Assembly: GCA_027081115.1 (NCBI GenBank)
Contig: JALWLD010000012.1
Location: 109,057 to 173,056 of the forward strand
DNA from: Sulfurovum sp.
GTDB lineage: Bacteria; Campylobacterota; Campylobacteria; Campylobacterales; Sulfurovaceae
DNA: 64,000 nt
Direction of reading: 5' to 3'
Numbering within the stretch: the first letter of the stretch is position 1; every line of letters starts with the position of its first letter. Positions 55,351 through 63,927 of the stretch are shown piece by piece. A model generated the notes under the pieces. That model was not told the origin of the DNA. It did not search any database and saw only the letters and a program-made list of their open reading frames with translations. The translations under genes were made by a program, and so were the position numbers.

Positions 55351-56862
55351 ATGCAGTTCCCACAACTCTCAGATGTCAATCTTGAACCACTCTGGGAAGA
55401 GGATGTCAACCATAAACTTGCCATACGGCACTCTCTTCTTTTTTCAATGCTGGAGGGCGAAAAAACAGCCATTGTTGCACAAAATACATTGAGTGAAGCA
55501 TTGAACCATCTTGCAAAACTTGGTTTAGACTATCCTGTTACCATGATAGATGAAGAGAGTTTTGAGCGTCTCAAAAACAAATTTCTTGAAATTCAGACCG
55601 GGTCTGACTTTGAAGAGATGTCCACTACCTCTGATGAACTCATAGAAGCAGAAGCCGACCTGCTTGATTTTATTAGAAATTCTCAAGACCTGCTCTCCAA
55701 TGAAGAGTCTGCCCCTATTATTAAACTGGTAAACTCACTCTTTTTCCAAGCGCTCAAAAAAGGTGCTTCAGATATTCACATAGAGAGTGGAGAGCGTAAA
55801 GGGGAGGTTCGTCTTCGTATAGACGGAGCACTTAAAAAGCATTTAGATCTCGATCGTAGCATCATCGGGCTTGTCATCAACCGTATCAAGGTTATCTCCA
55901 GCCTGGACATTTCGGAAAAAAGAGTACCGCAAGATGGACGGACACAGATATCCATCTCAGGTAAAACGCTAGATGTCAGGGTCTCTGTTTTACCAACCTA
56001 CCATGGTGAACGTGTGGTTATGAGAATCCTGGCACAGTCAGAGCATATCCCTACCCTTGAATCCCTTGGTTTTCAAGAAAATGTGACTAAAAATCTTTAT
56101 AAACTGCTCAACCATGCCCATGGTATGATACTGGTAACCGGACCTACGGGTTCAGGTAAATCAACCACACTTCATGCCTGCTTGCAGCACATTGCTACAC
56201 CGGACAAAAATATTATTACTGTAGAGGACCCGGTAGAGTATAATGCGGACAACATCTCTCAAATACAGGTAAACACAAAAGTGGGACTTACTTTTGCTGC
56301 AGGACTTCGTTCCATTTTAAGACAAGATCCTGATATCATTATGGTAGGAGAGATACGTGACTCTGAAACTGCTGAGATCGCACTGCGTTCAGCTTTGACC
56401 GGGCACCTCCTTCTGTCTACTCTGCACACCAATGACTCGACCTCTTCACTGAGCCGTCTTATGGATATGGGTATCGAAGATTTCCTCATCTCTTCCACAC
56501 TGTTGGGGGTACTGGCACAACGACTTGCCAGAAAACTCTGTGTGAAGTGTCGAGAAGAGACAACATTGGCTTCTGTCATCACACAAGAAGTAAATCTACC
56601 TGAAGATAAGATCTATTTTAAAGCAGTTGGATGTAAAGAGTGTGACTTTACAGGATATAAAGGCAGACAAGCTATTGGGGAACTGTTTATTATTAACGAT
56701 ACCGTTAAAGAGATGGTCAAAGATGGTTTGAATGACCATCAGGTAAGAGAAGCAATGAAGAAAAACGGTATGATCACTATAGCGGACAAACTCCGAGAGA
56801 TGCTGATCTCAGGAGAGACCTCATACGAAGAAGCCATACGTGTCGGGCTCATGGATGGCTGA
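55351..56862 (+). CDS. gspE: Type II secretion ATPase GspE
   Basis: GspE is the cytoplasmic hexameric ATPase that powers pseudopilus growth. Walker A GPTGSGKST is at 264-272, the Asp box VEDPVEY at 291-297, and Walker B DPDIIMVGEIRD near 326-337. The tetracysteine zinc motif C397-x2-C400 ... C428-x2-C431 is intact. The N-terminal N1E/N2E domain (1-125) binds the GspL-like protein. Length 503 aa is normal. Start is two bases after the gspD stop. Confidence 0.96.
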   Translation: MQFPQLSDVNLEPLWEEDVNHKLAIRHSLLFSMLEGEKTAIVAQNTLSEALNHLAKLGLDYPVTMIDEESFERLKNKFLEIQTGSDFEEMSTTSDELIEAEADLLDFIRNSQDLLSNEESAPIIKLVNSLFFQALKKGASDIHIESGERKGEVRLRIDGALKKHLDLDRSIIGLVINRIKVISSLDISEKRVPQDGRTQISISGKTLDVRVSVLPTYHGERVVMRILAQSEHIPTLESLGFQENVTKNLYKLLNHAHGMILVTGPTGSGKSTTLHACLQHIATPDKNIITVEDPVEYNADNISQIQVNTKVGLTFAAGLRSILRQDPDIIMVGEIRDSETAEIALRSALTGHLLLSTLHTNDSTSSLSRLMDMGIEDFLISSTLLGVLAQRLARKLCVKCREETTLASVITQEVNLPEDKIYFKAVGCKECDFTGYKGRQAIGELFIINDTVKEMVKDGLNDHQVREAMKKNGMITIADKLREMLISGETSYEEAIRVGLMDG

Positions 56863-57464
56863 TGCTTAAGCGTCCGGCATTTACCATTATAGAAGTACTC
56901 ATAGCCATTACGCTTATGGGTATTATTTTGCCGGCACTTTATGAGTCTGTTGCTTTATTGCGTGACTCCAATACCCACCTCTTTTCTTATCTTGAAAAAG
57001 CAAAAAAAGTTACACAGGGAACAGATACACTCTACTTGGACCTGGTAAGTTCTGATGGCAATATAACCATAGAAAAAAATAATTTTTCATCTGTTTGCAT
57101 TGAAAATACCAAAAATTCACTCTATGCACTTTCTGTAGCTAGAGTCTGCTGGCTTGTACTCAAAGAAGATAATACCTTGGTAAGGGTTGAAGGGTATGGC
57201 TATACCCTTCCAATCGGTACAGAAGAGAGGGTGGAGGTAGATAAAGTTATGAAAAATGTTGCACTTTTTGACCTTTATTATCAAGAAGACAAAATACTTG
57301 TTCTTTTACAAGAAAAGAAAAAAGAGCCTGTCACCTTTATGATACAGGGTGTGACAAAACCAAAAATAAAGAAGAAAAAACCAAAAAAAGTAAAAAAGAG
57401 AAATACAAAACCGTCTCGTGAAGGCAATACAACACGGCCATCTCCTCCATCTCCTGTAAAATAA
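56862..57464 (+). CDS. GspJ-like minor pseudopilin with basic C-terminal tail
   Basis: The leader MLKRPA is followed by FTIIEVLIAITLMGIILPAL with Glu5. The mature domain of about 160 residues is like GspJ in length. The last 40 residues (KPKIKKKKPKKVKKRNTKPS, then SerPro-rich) form a strongly basic tail that minor pseudopilins normally lack. It overlaps gspE by one base (TGATG). A PilE-type or other role is possible, but the order supports GspJ. Confidence 0.7.
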   Translation: MLKRPAFTIIEVLIAITLMGIILPALYESVALLRDSNTHLFSYLEKAKKVTQGTDTLYLDLVSSDGNITIEKNNFSSVCIENTKNSLYALSVARVCWLVLKEDNTLVRVEGYGYTLPIGTEERVEVDKVMKNVALFDLYYQEDKILVLLQEKKKEPVTFMIQGVTKPKIKKKKPKKVKKRNTKPSREGNTTRPSPPSPVK

Positions 57465-57492
57465 TCAGCTTCTTTTTCTCTTAAAAATTTGT

Positions 57493-57498
57493 TACAAT
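57493..57498 (+). promoter_or_regulatory. Promoter of the HerA-like ATPase gene, -10 box
   Basis: TACAAT lies 28 nt upstream of the start at 57526. Confidence 0.35.
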
Positions 57499-57525
57499 AG
57501 TTCAAGAAAAATAGAAGGGGATTCA

Positions 57526-59859
57526 ATGAAGGAAATTTACGAGAAATTAGGACTTTTTTACCTTGGTAAAGATGTTGACAAAACAAGTATGGAAGCCAAC
57601 GATGCATTGACACTGCTTAAAAACAAAAACTTTACAACTCATGCAGCGATTATCGGTATGACTGGCTCAGGTAAGACAGGTCTGGGTGTCAGTATTATTG
57701 AAGAGGCAGCCATTGACAACATCCCTTCTATTGTCATAGATCCCAAGGGAGATATGGGAGATCTCTGCTTGACAGACCCAAGTTTTTCTGCAAAAACTTT
57801 TGAACCCTGGGTGGCAGATGAAGCACAGGCAAAAGATACAAATGTTAAAGACTATGCGGTTAAAATTGCAAAGATGTGGAAAGAGGGTATAGAGAGTTGG
57901 CAACAAGATACCTCTCGTGTACAAACCTTTCAAGATGTGAAAAAAACCATCTATACACCAGGCTCCTCTGCCGGTGTTGCCATTAACATAATGTCTTCCC
58001 TGGAAAAACCCCCAGCCGAAGTAATGGAGGACAGTGACACTTTTACTTCATATCTCAAAAGCACCACAGTTTCTCTCCTCTCCCTGGTAGGTATTGTGGC
58101 TGACCCTTTAGACTCAAAAGAGTACATTCTTCTTGCACAGATCATAACAAAAGCTTGGCTGTCAGATGAAAATATAAGCATAGAGAGTCTCATAGGACAG
58201 ATTATCGCTCCCTCTTTTAAAAAGATAGGGGTGCTGCCTCTGGATGCTTTTTATGACAAGGATGACCGGTTTAAACTGGCAACCAAGTTTAACTCACTGC
58301 TTGCAAGCCCCTCATTCTCTTTATGGCTTAAAGGTGACAATCTAGATATTCAAAAACTCCTTTATGATGAGAATGGAAAAGCTAAAATTGCTATTTTCTC
58401 CATTGCGCATCTTAATGATGATGAGCGTATGTTTTTTGTCACACTTCTGCTAAACAAATATATTGCCTGGATGCGACGTCAAAGTGGTACCTCTGCACTT
58501 AAGACACTACTTTATATGGATGAAATCTTTGGCTTTTTCCCTCCTACAAAAAACCCGCCAAGCAAGGAACCTATGTTGCTTCTTTTGAAGCAGGCCCGTG
58601 CCTTTGGTGTAGGTATCATTCTCAGTACGCAGAACCCTGTAGATTTGGACTATAAAGGGCTCTCTAACATTGGTACCTGGTTTATTGGACGTCTCCAGAC
58701 CACGCAAGATATTGAAAGAGTTATTGATGGTTTAGGCGGAAAGGTCGGTTCAAGCTTTAACAAGAGTGAGATCAAAAATCTTTTAGCCAATTTACAAAAA
58801 AGAATGTTCTTCTTAAAAAGTGCTCATCTGGATGATATTAGACTCTTCAATACACGATGGGTACTCTCTTACCTTAAAGGACCACTTAAACGCGACGAGA
58901 TCTCAGAACTCATGAAGGTGCAGAAAGAGGCACAAAATGTAGAGGTAGAAAGTGTCGATACCCTGGTCAATAAAAGTCAGAAATTCGCAGCTATCCAAAC
59001 GATAGATGCTTCTATCCCGCAGTATTATGAACCTGATCTGACAGGGACAAATACTTTTGTAGCCTCACTCATGCTTAAAGCATCTGTACACTTCTATAAT
59101 CAAAGCAAGGGGATAGACATAGAGAATCCTCTCATTCTTTCACTTCCTCTTGAAAGCAATATAAGAAATATACATTGGGAAGAAGCAGGGGAAGAGGGAT
59201 TGGATTTTGAAAAACTACCTCACTCAGCACCAAGTAAAGCAAAATTTCAAGCACTTCCAAAAGTGATCTTGGAAGACAAAGCGTTGAAGAATGCCATACG
59301 TGAAGCTAAAGATTTCCTTTATCAGGAGAAGAATTTAGAACTTTTAAGATGTAAGTCTCCCAAGTTGGAATCCAAACCAGAAGAGTCAAGTGCAGACTTT
59401 AAAGTCAGGTTGCAAGATATTTTAAGTGATAAAAAAGAGATAGAAATAGAAAAACTTCAAGAACGTTATGCTAAAAAAGAAAAAGTGTTGATTGATAGAC
59501 TTGCCCGTGCCAAAGCACGTGTAGAAAAGGAGTCGTCAGATTCAACCTCTTCTATGATAGATGCAGGTATTGCGGTTATTGGTGCACTGTTTGGACGTAC
59601 GAGCCCAACGAAAATAGGACGTGCTTTCAAAAAAGGAAGTGATATCCTCAAAGAACGTGATGATATGAGTAGAGCAGAGCAAAGAGTGGCAGAGATTAAT
59701 GATGATATTGAAAAACTTGAGTATGAACTTGAAGATAAAATTGATCTACTCAATGAAAAATACAATGTAGATAACTGTGATATAGAGACCTTTTCTATTA
59801 AACCAAGAAGAACAGATATAGATATACAAAGTTGTGCTTTAGTGTGGCGTATAGGATAA
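57526..59859 (+). CDS. HerA/FtsK-superfamily ATPase, orphan
   Basis: A large P-loop ATPase of the HerA/DUF853 type (helicase HerA-like). Walker A is GMTGSGKT at 44-51, then VIDPKGDMGDL, Walker B LLYMDEIFGFF near 327-333, and the sensor-like LSTQNPVDLDYKGLSN near 370. The C-terminal third (about 560-777) is charged and coiled-coil rich, with a small Gly/Ala segment (DAGIAVIGALFGR). No NurA nuclease or other HerA partner is adjacent. Function is unknown; DNA or protein translocation in repair, defence or secretion are options. Confidence 0.82.
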   Translation: MKEIYEKLGLFYLGKDVDKTSMEANDALTLLKNKNFTTHAAIIGMTGSGKTGLGVSIIEEAAIDNIPSIVIDPKGDMGDLCLTDPSFSAKTFEPWVADEAQAKDTNVKDYAVKIAKMWKEGIESWQQDTSRVQTFQDVKKTIYTPGSSAGVAINIMSSLEKPPAEVMEDSDTFTSYLKSTTVSLLSLVGIVADPLDSKEYILLAQIITKAWLSDENISIESLIGQIIAPSFKKIGVLPLDAFYDKDDRFKLATKFNSLLASPSFSLWLKGDNLDIQKLLYDENGKAKIAIFSIAHLNDDERMFFVTLLLNKYIAWMRRQSGTSALKTLLYMDEIFGFFPPTKNPPSKEPMLLLLKQARAFGVGIILSTQNPVDLDYKGLSNIGTWFIGRLQTTQDIERVIDGLGGKVGSSFNKSEIKNLLANLQKRMFFLKSAHLDDIRLFNTRWVLSYLKGPLKRDEISELMKVQKEAQNVEVESVDTLVNKSQKFAAIQTIDASIPQYYEPDLTGTNTFVASLMLKASVHFYNQSKGIDIENPLILSLPLESNIRNIHWEEAGEEGLDFEKLPHSAPSKAKFQALPKVILEDKALKNAIREAKDFLYQEKNLELLRCKSPKLESKPEESSADFKVRLQDILSDKKEIEIEKLQERYAKKEKVLIDRLARAKARVEKESSDSTSSMIDAGIAVIGALFGRTSPTKIGRAFKKGSDILKERDDMSRAEQRVAEINDDIEKLEYELEDKIDLLNEKYNVDNCDIETFSIKPRRTDIDIQSCALVWRIG

Positions 59860-59895
59860 TTGGAGATTAAAAGAGAAGTTTAACAAATTATATCT

Positions 59896-59901
59896 TATAA
59901 T
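59896..59901 (+). promoter_or_regulatory. Promoter of the PAS protein gene, -10 box
   Basis: TATAAT lies 32 nt upstream of the start codon at 59933. Confidence 0.45.
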
Positions 59902-59932
59902 AATTTCCAATCATTTAGAAGGATCATCGATT

Positions 59933-60442
59933 ATGGACACATATGTCAATAGTAAAACCGGAGAGAATATAGTACGTCAAAATGCACAGGGTGAAGAGTA
60001 TATCTATGTAGGTAAACCACTTATCCTAGAAACAGATGCCTCACGTAATATAACGTATGCCAATAAACGTTTTGTGGAAGCAAGCGGCTACACAAAAGAA
60101 GAGGTTATCGGTGCCCCGCACTGCATGCATATGCATCCTGATATGCCAGCAGTTATTTTTGAAAATGCTTGTAAAATGAATGAAGAGGGAAAGACCTGGC
60201 ATGGTGTGGTACACAACATCAATAAAGAGGGTATCTCTTACTGGACAGAGATGCTTATTCAGCCCAAGCTTAATGAACTAGGCAAGATTATCGGATATAT
60301 GGCTACACGTAGAGAGATGGATGCAGATCAACTTGAAGATGTAAAAGCAGAGTATAAAAGATTAAAAGAAGAAGGAAGTAAAACGGTACAGAGTCAGTTT
60401 TGTGGAGAACTTTATTTAGGTGAAGGAACTTGTGGTTTTTAG
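59933..60442 (+). CDS. Aer/CetB-like PAS domain protein
   Basis: The central PAS domain (about residues 30-130) matches the FAD-binding Aer type: ITYANKRFVEASGYTKEEVI, the HMHPDMPAVIFENACK stretch and WHGVVHNINKEGISYWTEML. There is no transmembrane helix, HAMP or signalling domain. C. jejuni CetB is a PAS protein of this size that works with the membrane protein CetA in energy taxis. A CetA partner is not in this window. The tail ends with two cysteines (CGELYLGEGTCGF). Product 169 aa. Confidence 0.8.
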   Translation: MDTYVNSKTGENIVRQNAQGEEYIYVGKPLILETDASRNITYANKRFVEASGYTKEEVIGAPHCMHMHPDMPAVIFENACKMNEEGKTWHGVVHNINKEGISYWTEMLIQPKLNELGKIIGYMATRREMDADQLEDVKAEYKRLKEEGSKTVQSQFCGELYLGEGTCGF

Positions 60443-60470
60443 GGAGAGCTGTGTTCCCTGTCTATTCTAT

Positions 60471-61076
60471 TTAGCTTTTACTACCAGGTTTTATGGCTAT
60501 TGAACCCTCTTTACACATAGGGCACTCTTCTGGTGTATACATTTCAAAGGTAAAATCATCTAAAGAGAAGAGTGGTATGTCCTGAGGTAAAGCACATTCA
60601 GGTTTTGCTTCAGACTGACCACCTACACGTTTACAAAACCCTCTGTTTGCCAAAGAGGCAAATGCTACCACTTCTCCACCTAAAGCTTCAATAGCCTTGG
60701 CTGCCTTGAGTGCAGAACCCCCTGTAGTAATGATATCTTCACAAATGATGACCTTTTCACCTTTTGCAATATCAAAACCGCGGCGAAGTTCCATCCCTCC
60801 CTCTTTCTTTTCCACAAAAATGGAACGTACATTTAAAGAGCGTGCAAGCTCATAGCCTGTAAGCACACCGCCTAAGGCAGGGGCACATACTGTATCTACT
60901 TCAATGTCTGCCTCACGTATCATAGTAGATAAGGCGTCTGTAAGTTCTGCAGCTTTTTGGGGATATTCCATTACTTTTGCAGATTGAAGGTAACGTCTGG
61001 AGTGGTTACCACTTGCAAGCAAGAAGTGACCATCTAAGAGGGCATTGGCATCTCTATAAACTTGTTCTACATTCAT
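60471..61076 (-). CDS. pyrE: Orotate phosphoribosyltransferase
   Basis: PyrE joins orotate to PRPP in pyrimidine synthesis. The PRPP-binding motif is KVIICEDIITTGGSALKAAK near residue 110, and the preceding catalytic lysines lie in EKKEGG. A C-terminal extension with C-x2-C (EECPMCKEG) plus a free Cys is present, which may be a zinc site, as in the longer Campylobacterota enzymes. Length 201 aa. It is one base downstream of frr. Confidence 0.95.
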   Translation of the reverse strand: MNVEQVYRDANALLDGHFLLASGNHSRRYLQSAKVMEYPQKAAELTDALSTMIREADIEVDTVCAPALGGVLTGYELARSLNVRSIFVEKKEGGMELRRGFDIAKGEKVIICEDIITTGGSALKAAKAIEALGGEVVAFASLANRGFCKRVGGQSEAKPECALPQDIPLFSLDDFTFEMYTPEECPMCKEGSIAIKPGSKS

Positions 61077-61077
61077 C

Positions 61078-61635
61078 TTAAACCTTTAAGATATCCGCTT
61101 CTTTTGTTTTGAAAGTCTCTTCCACTTTTGCAATATGCTCATCTGTAATCTTCTGTATCTGCTCTTGTGCTTTTTTAGATTCATCTTCAGATATCTCTTT
61201 TGCTTTTTCAAGTTTTTTGATCTTATCGTTACCATCTTTACGTACATTTCTAATAGCAACTTTCGCAGTTTCTACCATGGCTTTTGCTTGTTTGACGATC
61301 TCTTGTCTCTGATCAGAAGTCATTGGAGGAAAGAAAAGTTTGATGAAGTCTCCATCATTATTAGGGTTTACACCAATGTTAGCTTCCTGGATCGCTTTTT
61401 CAATATCTCCAAGAAGGTTTTTTTCCCAAGGTGTAATGGCAATGGTTGTAGCATCCGTAGCAATGACTGAACCTACTTGATTGAGTGCTGTTGGTGTCCC
61501 ATAGTAGTCTACTCTGATGTTATCAACAATACCTGTCGTTACTTTCCCTGTTCTCAGTGAAGCAAAGTCTCTTTTAAGGGCTTCAATGCTTTTGTCCATA
61601 TGTTCTGTCGTGTGCTCAAAAACTTCATTTATCAT
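61078..61635 (-). CDS. frr: Ribosome recycling factor
   Basis: Frr splits post-termination ribosomes with EF-G. The three-helix-bundle core and the hinge loops are recognised from [20 protein letters not shown] (near 27), [16 protein letters not shown] (near 72) and the conserved LFFPPMT with RQEIVKQAK. Length (185 aa) is standard. It precedes pyrE by 2 nt, so they are co-transcribed, and follows secG after 141 nt containing a hairpin. Confidence 0.97.
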   Translation of the reverse strand: MINEVFEHTTEHMDKSIEALKRDFASLRTGKVTTGIVDNIRVDYYGTPTALNQVGSVIATDATTIAITPWEKNLLGDIEKAIQEANIGVNPNNDGDFIKLFFPPMTSDQRQEIVKQAKAMVETAKVAIRNVRKDGNDKIKKLEKAKEISEDESKKAQEQIQKITDEHIAKVEETFKTKEADILKV

Positions 61636-61737
61636 GTGGTTCTCCTAAAATGTATTGTGTGAATTTTACCCTTTTTTACCTTTTTATGTACTTCAGATAA
61701 GCAAAAGGTGATAGAGGGTTATGTGGGGTGTTCGATC

Positions 61738-61764
61738 TTTACAACACTTTAAAAGTGTTGTAAA
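61738..61764. terminator. Hairpin after secG
   Basis: A 12-bp perfect stem TTTACAACACTT/AAGTGTTGTAAA with loop TAA lies 12 nt downstream of the secG stop on the minus strand. No U-run follows, so it may attenuate rather than stop reading into frr. Confidence 0.55.
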
Positions 61765-61776
61765 AGAAAGTGTAAT

Positions 61777-62115
61777 TTATTTACTTGTTGGTGCTGCTGG
61801 TGCAGTAGGTGCTGGTGCAGGTGTTGCCGGTGCGGCAGGTACTGCGGCATTATTCTTAGGGACAATAGTATCTGCAACAGATTTGCTGTTTTCTGCTGTA
61901 TACATATATCCAAGTGCCAAAGTATTGACAATAAATAAAAATGCTAGTGAAAAAGTGGCTTTGGCTAAGAACCCTGTCGGTCCTTTTGCACCAAATACAG
62001 ATTCATTGCTTCCACTGTACGCACCGAGTCCGATACTTGAACTTTTTTGAAGCAATACAGCAATAGTAATAGCAATAGCAAGTACAATTTGTACAATTAA
62101 TAGTGTTGATGTCAT
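61777..62115 (-). CDS. secG: Preprotein translocase subunit SecG
   Basis: SecG assists the SecYE channel. Two transmembrane helices are present (about residues 3-22 and 50-70), separated by the conserved loop LLQKSSSIGLGAYSGSN and ESVFGAKGPTGFL. A Pro/Ala/Thr-rich C-terminal tail (about 25 residues) ends the protein. The start at 62115 is chosen because AAAGAGGA lies 5-6 nt upstream; a longer frame to 62145 adds ten residues without support. Product 112 aa. Confidence 0.92.
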   Translation of the reverse strand: MTSTLLIVQIVLAIAITIAVLLQKSSSIGLGAYSGSNESVFGAKGPTGFLAKATFSLAFLFIVNTLALGYMYTAENSKSVADTIVPKNNAAVPAAPATPAPAPTAPAAPTSK

Positions 62116-62137
62116 GATTATCCTCTTTAGAGTTAGC

Positions 62138-62181
62138 ATACCCAAACAAATTTGGGTATAATTTCGGCGATTATACCCAAA
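62138..62181. promoter_or_regulatory. Mirror-image face-to-face promoters of secG and the bioC-like gene
   Basis: TTTGGGTATAAT (62151-62162) and ATTATACCCAAA (62170-62181) are perfect 12-nt inverted arms around TTCGGCG. Each arm contains a TATAAT: plus 62157-62162 faces the methyltransferase gene, minus 62175-62170 faces secG. A third partial copy ATACCCAAA is at 62138-62146. The predicted start sites overlap, so the two promoters point into each other and should interfere. Confidence 0.6.
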
Positions 62182-62246
62182 AAAGTTTGAAGTTGTGATG
62201 AAGCTATACTGAAGACGTCAAAATGCCGTAAATAAGGGGGGGCAAA

Positions 62247-62957
62247 ATGTCAAATGTGATTAAAGAGTTTTCCCGTTTTGCACACCAATACAATCAGCAT
62301 AATGAGATACAGGCACAAGTGGCTAAAACACTGGTTTCAAAACTTCCTAACAAAGAGCATTTTAAAAGTATCTTAGATCTAGGATGTGGTTCTGGTGCGG
62401 TGGTAAAAAACCTCCAGGAGGAAGCATATGTATATGATACTTTCACTGCATTTGACTCTTCAAAGGCAATGTTGGAAATTCATCCTTCTTCTGAAAAGAT
62501 TACAAAAGTGTGTGGTGATTTTAACCATAGAAACTTTCTAGAAACCTTACCTTTTGAAGAGTATAATCTTTTACTTTCTGCATCAGCACTACAATGGAGT
62601 ACAGATTTAGATCAGATATTTTCACTGCTCTCAAAGGTATCGACTACGGCCTATTTTGCTATTTTTACTTCGGGTACATTTAGGACCCTCCATTCACTTG
62701 CAGGAGTAAGCTCCCCCATTTACAAGACTGAAATACTTAAAAATACCATAGAAAAGTATTATAAGGATGTGGAGTTTGAACTACACAGCTATACGTTATC
62801 ATTTGACTCTGTGCGAGAAATGTTTCGTTATATTAAAAAGTCTGGTGTAAGTGCTGGAGAAAAGAAGTTAGGATTTAAAGAGACAAAACGTCTGATGGAA
62901 AGTTACCCTTTGGATTATTTAGAATTTGAAGTGTTGTTTGTAGAAGCAAAAATGTAG
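62247..62957 (+). CDS. SAM-dependent methyltransferase, BioC-like
   Basis: A class I SAM methyltransferase. Motif I is ILDLGCGSGAVV near residue 41, a second acidic strand is AFDSSKAMLE near 74, and SASALQWSTDLDQIFSLL near 115 is the BioC-type motif. The opening KEFSRFAHQYNQHNEIQ is like BioC (malonyl-ACP O-methyltransferase, first step of biotin precursor synthesis). Length 236 aa is normal for BioC. No other bio gene is adjacent, so BioC function is probable, not certain. Confidence 0.8.
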   Translation: MSNVIKEFSRFAHQYNQHNEIQAQVAKTLVSKLPNKEHFKSILDLGCGSGAVVKNLQEEAYVYDTFTAFDSSKAMLEIHPSSEKITKVCGDFNHRNFLETLPFEEYNLLLSASALQWSTDLDQIFSLLSKVSTTAYFAIFTSGTFRTLHSLAGVSSPIYKTEILKNTIEKYYKDVEFELHSYTLSFDSVREMFRYIKKSGVSAGEKKLGFKETKRLMESYPLDYLEFEVLFVEAKM

Positions 62958-62977
62958 GGTGCGTCTAAAAACGCACC
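62958..62977. terminator. Hairpin between convergent genes
   Basis: A 7-bp stem GGTGCGT/ACGCACC with a 6-nt loop (CTAAAA) directly follows the stop of the methyltransferase gene and is 15 nt from the stop of the convergent gene. Confidence 0.6.
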
Positions 62978-62991
62978 AGATAAATTAAATC

Positions 62992-63678
62992 TTAATCATC
63001 CCCACCGAAAATACCAAGCAGCTGAAGCATAGCAGTAAACATATTGAGGAAGTCAATATAAAGTGATACTGCAGCATCTACAGGAGAGTCATAGGCACCG
63101 TTTGCAATGTTCTGTGTATCATAGATGGTAAAGAATGAAAACAAGATCAAAATTCCTGCTGTAATGATAATGTGCATGATTGGACTTTGTAGTAAAAAGT
63201 AGTTGACCAAAGAAGCAATAATTACAACAATCAATGTAATAAAGAGAGGTTTTCCCCAACTTGAAAAGTCTGATCTACTGTTAATCGCAAAGAGACTTAA
63301 TGCACCAAAAAGTACAGAAGTCATTAAGAATGCATTACCAATCATTACCCCTTGTCCCATACCAATGAGTGAAGCTAAAAGTGGTACCAGAGAAACACCT
63401 GTTAAAAAAGTAAATAAGAAAAGCATAGCAAGGTTTAGCCCTGGTTTTCCTCTGGACATAGAAAGTCCAAAAAACAGAATAAGTAACTCAGCACCAAAAA
63501 TGATCCATTTAAATTGCATGATTGTCTCTGCAAACGGCATAGTAACATAGGCACCTGCTGCTGCTGCAATCATACTTGCTGCTAAGAGTTGGTATGTTTG
63601 TTTGATGAAGGCAACCGTTGCACCCTCTTGTACATATCCAGCTTCATGTGCTGAATAATCTCTATCATATAAAGCCAT
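62992..63678 (-). CDS. Bax inhibitor-1/YccA-family membrane protein
   Basis: Seven hydrophobic helices in 228 aa follow a short polar N-terminus (MALYDRDYSAHEAG). Typical stretches are FIKQTYQLLAASMIAAAAGA, FLTGVSLVPLLASLIG and the closing IYDTQNIANGAYDSPVDAAV, then SLYIDFLNMFTAMLQLLGIF. The two conserved Asp pairs near the C-terminus match the pH-sensing/calcium-leak site of bacterial BI-1 homologues; some also interact with FtsH. Function is inferred from family only. Confidence 0.93.
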   Translation of the reverse strand: MALYDRDYSAHEAGYVQEGATVAFIKQTYQLLAASMIAAAAGAYVTMPFAETIMQFKWIIFGAELLILFFGLSMSRGKPGLNLAMLFLFTFLTGVSLVPLLASLIGMGQGVMIGNAFLMTSVLFGALSLFAINSRSDFSSWGKPLFITLIVVIIASLVNYFLLQSPIMHIIITAGILILFSFFTIYDTQNIANGAYDSPVDAAVSLYIDFLNMFTAMLQLLGIFGGDD

Positions 63679-63874
63679 TTTAAATTCCTTTAATTTATAA
63701 TTTACGCAAGTATATTAAAGTGAGATTAATCTAAGGTTAATACCGTCAGTAGTTACTAAACATTAAAATAGATATTAAAAGATAAAATAAACAAATGTAA
63801 ATGCGTACAAAAGACATATATAATGTATGTACAAGAGAAATTTTAACAAATTTTGAGAAATTCACTAAATTCTC
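63679..63874. other. A+T-rich spacer ahead of the presumed rRNA promoter
   Basis: No supported gene was found. A minus-strand frame crossing this region and the promoter has no domain-like features and covers the rrn promoter, so it is rejected. The stretch is probably upstream-element DNA for the strong promoter at 63875. Confidence 0.5.
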
Positions 63875-63903
63875 TTGACAATAAAGGTATCTGGTGCTAT
63901 AAT
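63875..63903 (+). promoter_or_regulatory. Consensus extended -10 sigma70 promoter (presumed rRNA operon)
   Basis: TTGACA at 63875-63880 and TATAAT at 63898-63903 are exactly 17 nt apart, with an extended TG (TGCTATAAT). A G+C-rich discriminator ACGCGTCC follows, as is typical of stringently controlled stable-RNA promoters. This is the strongest promoter in the window. Confidence 0.88.
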
Positions 63904-63927
63904 ACGCGTCCAACAACACATGGACAG

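Noticed and set aside
61721..62050. Gly/Ala-rich plus-strand frame
   Set aside because: It is antisense to the Pro/Ala-rich end and helices of secG.
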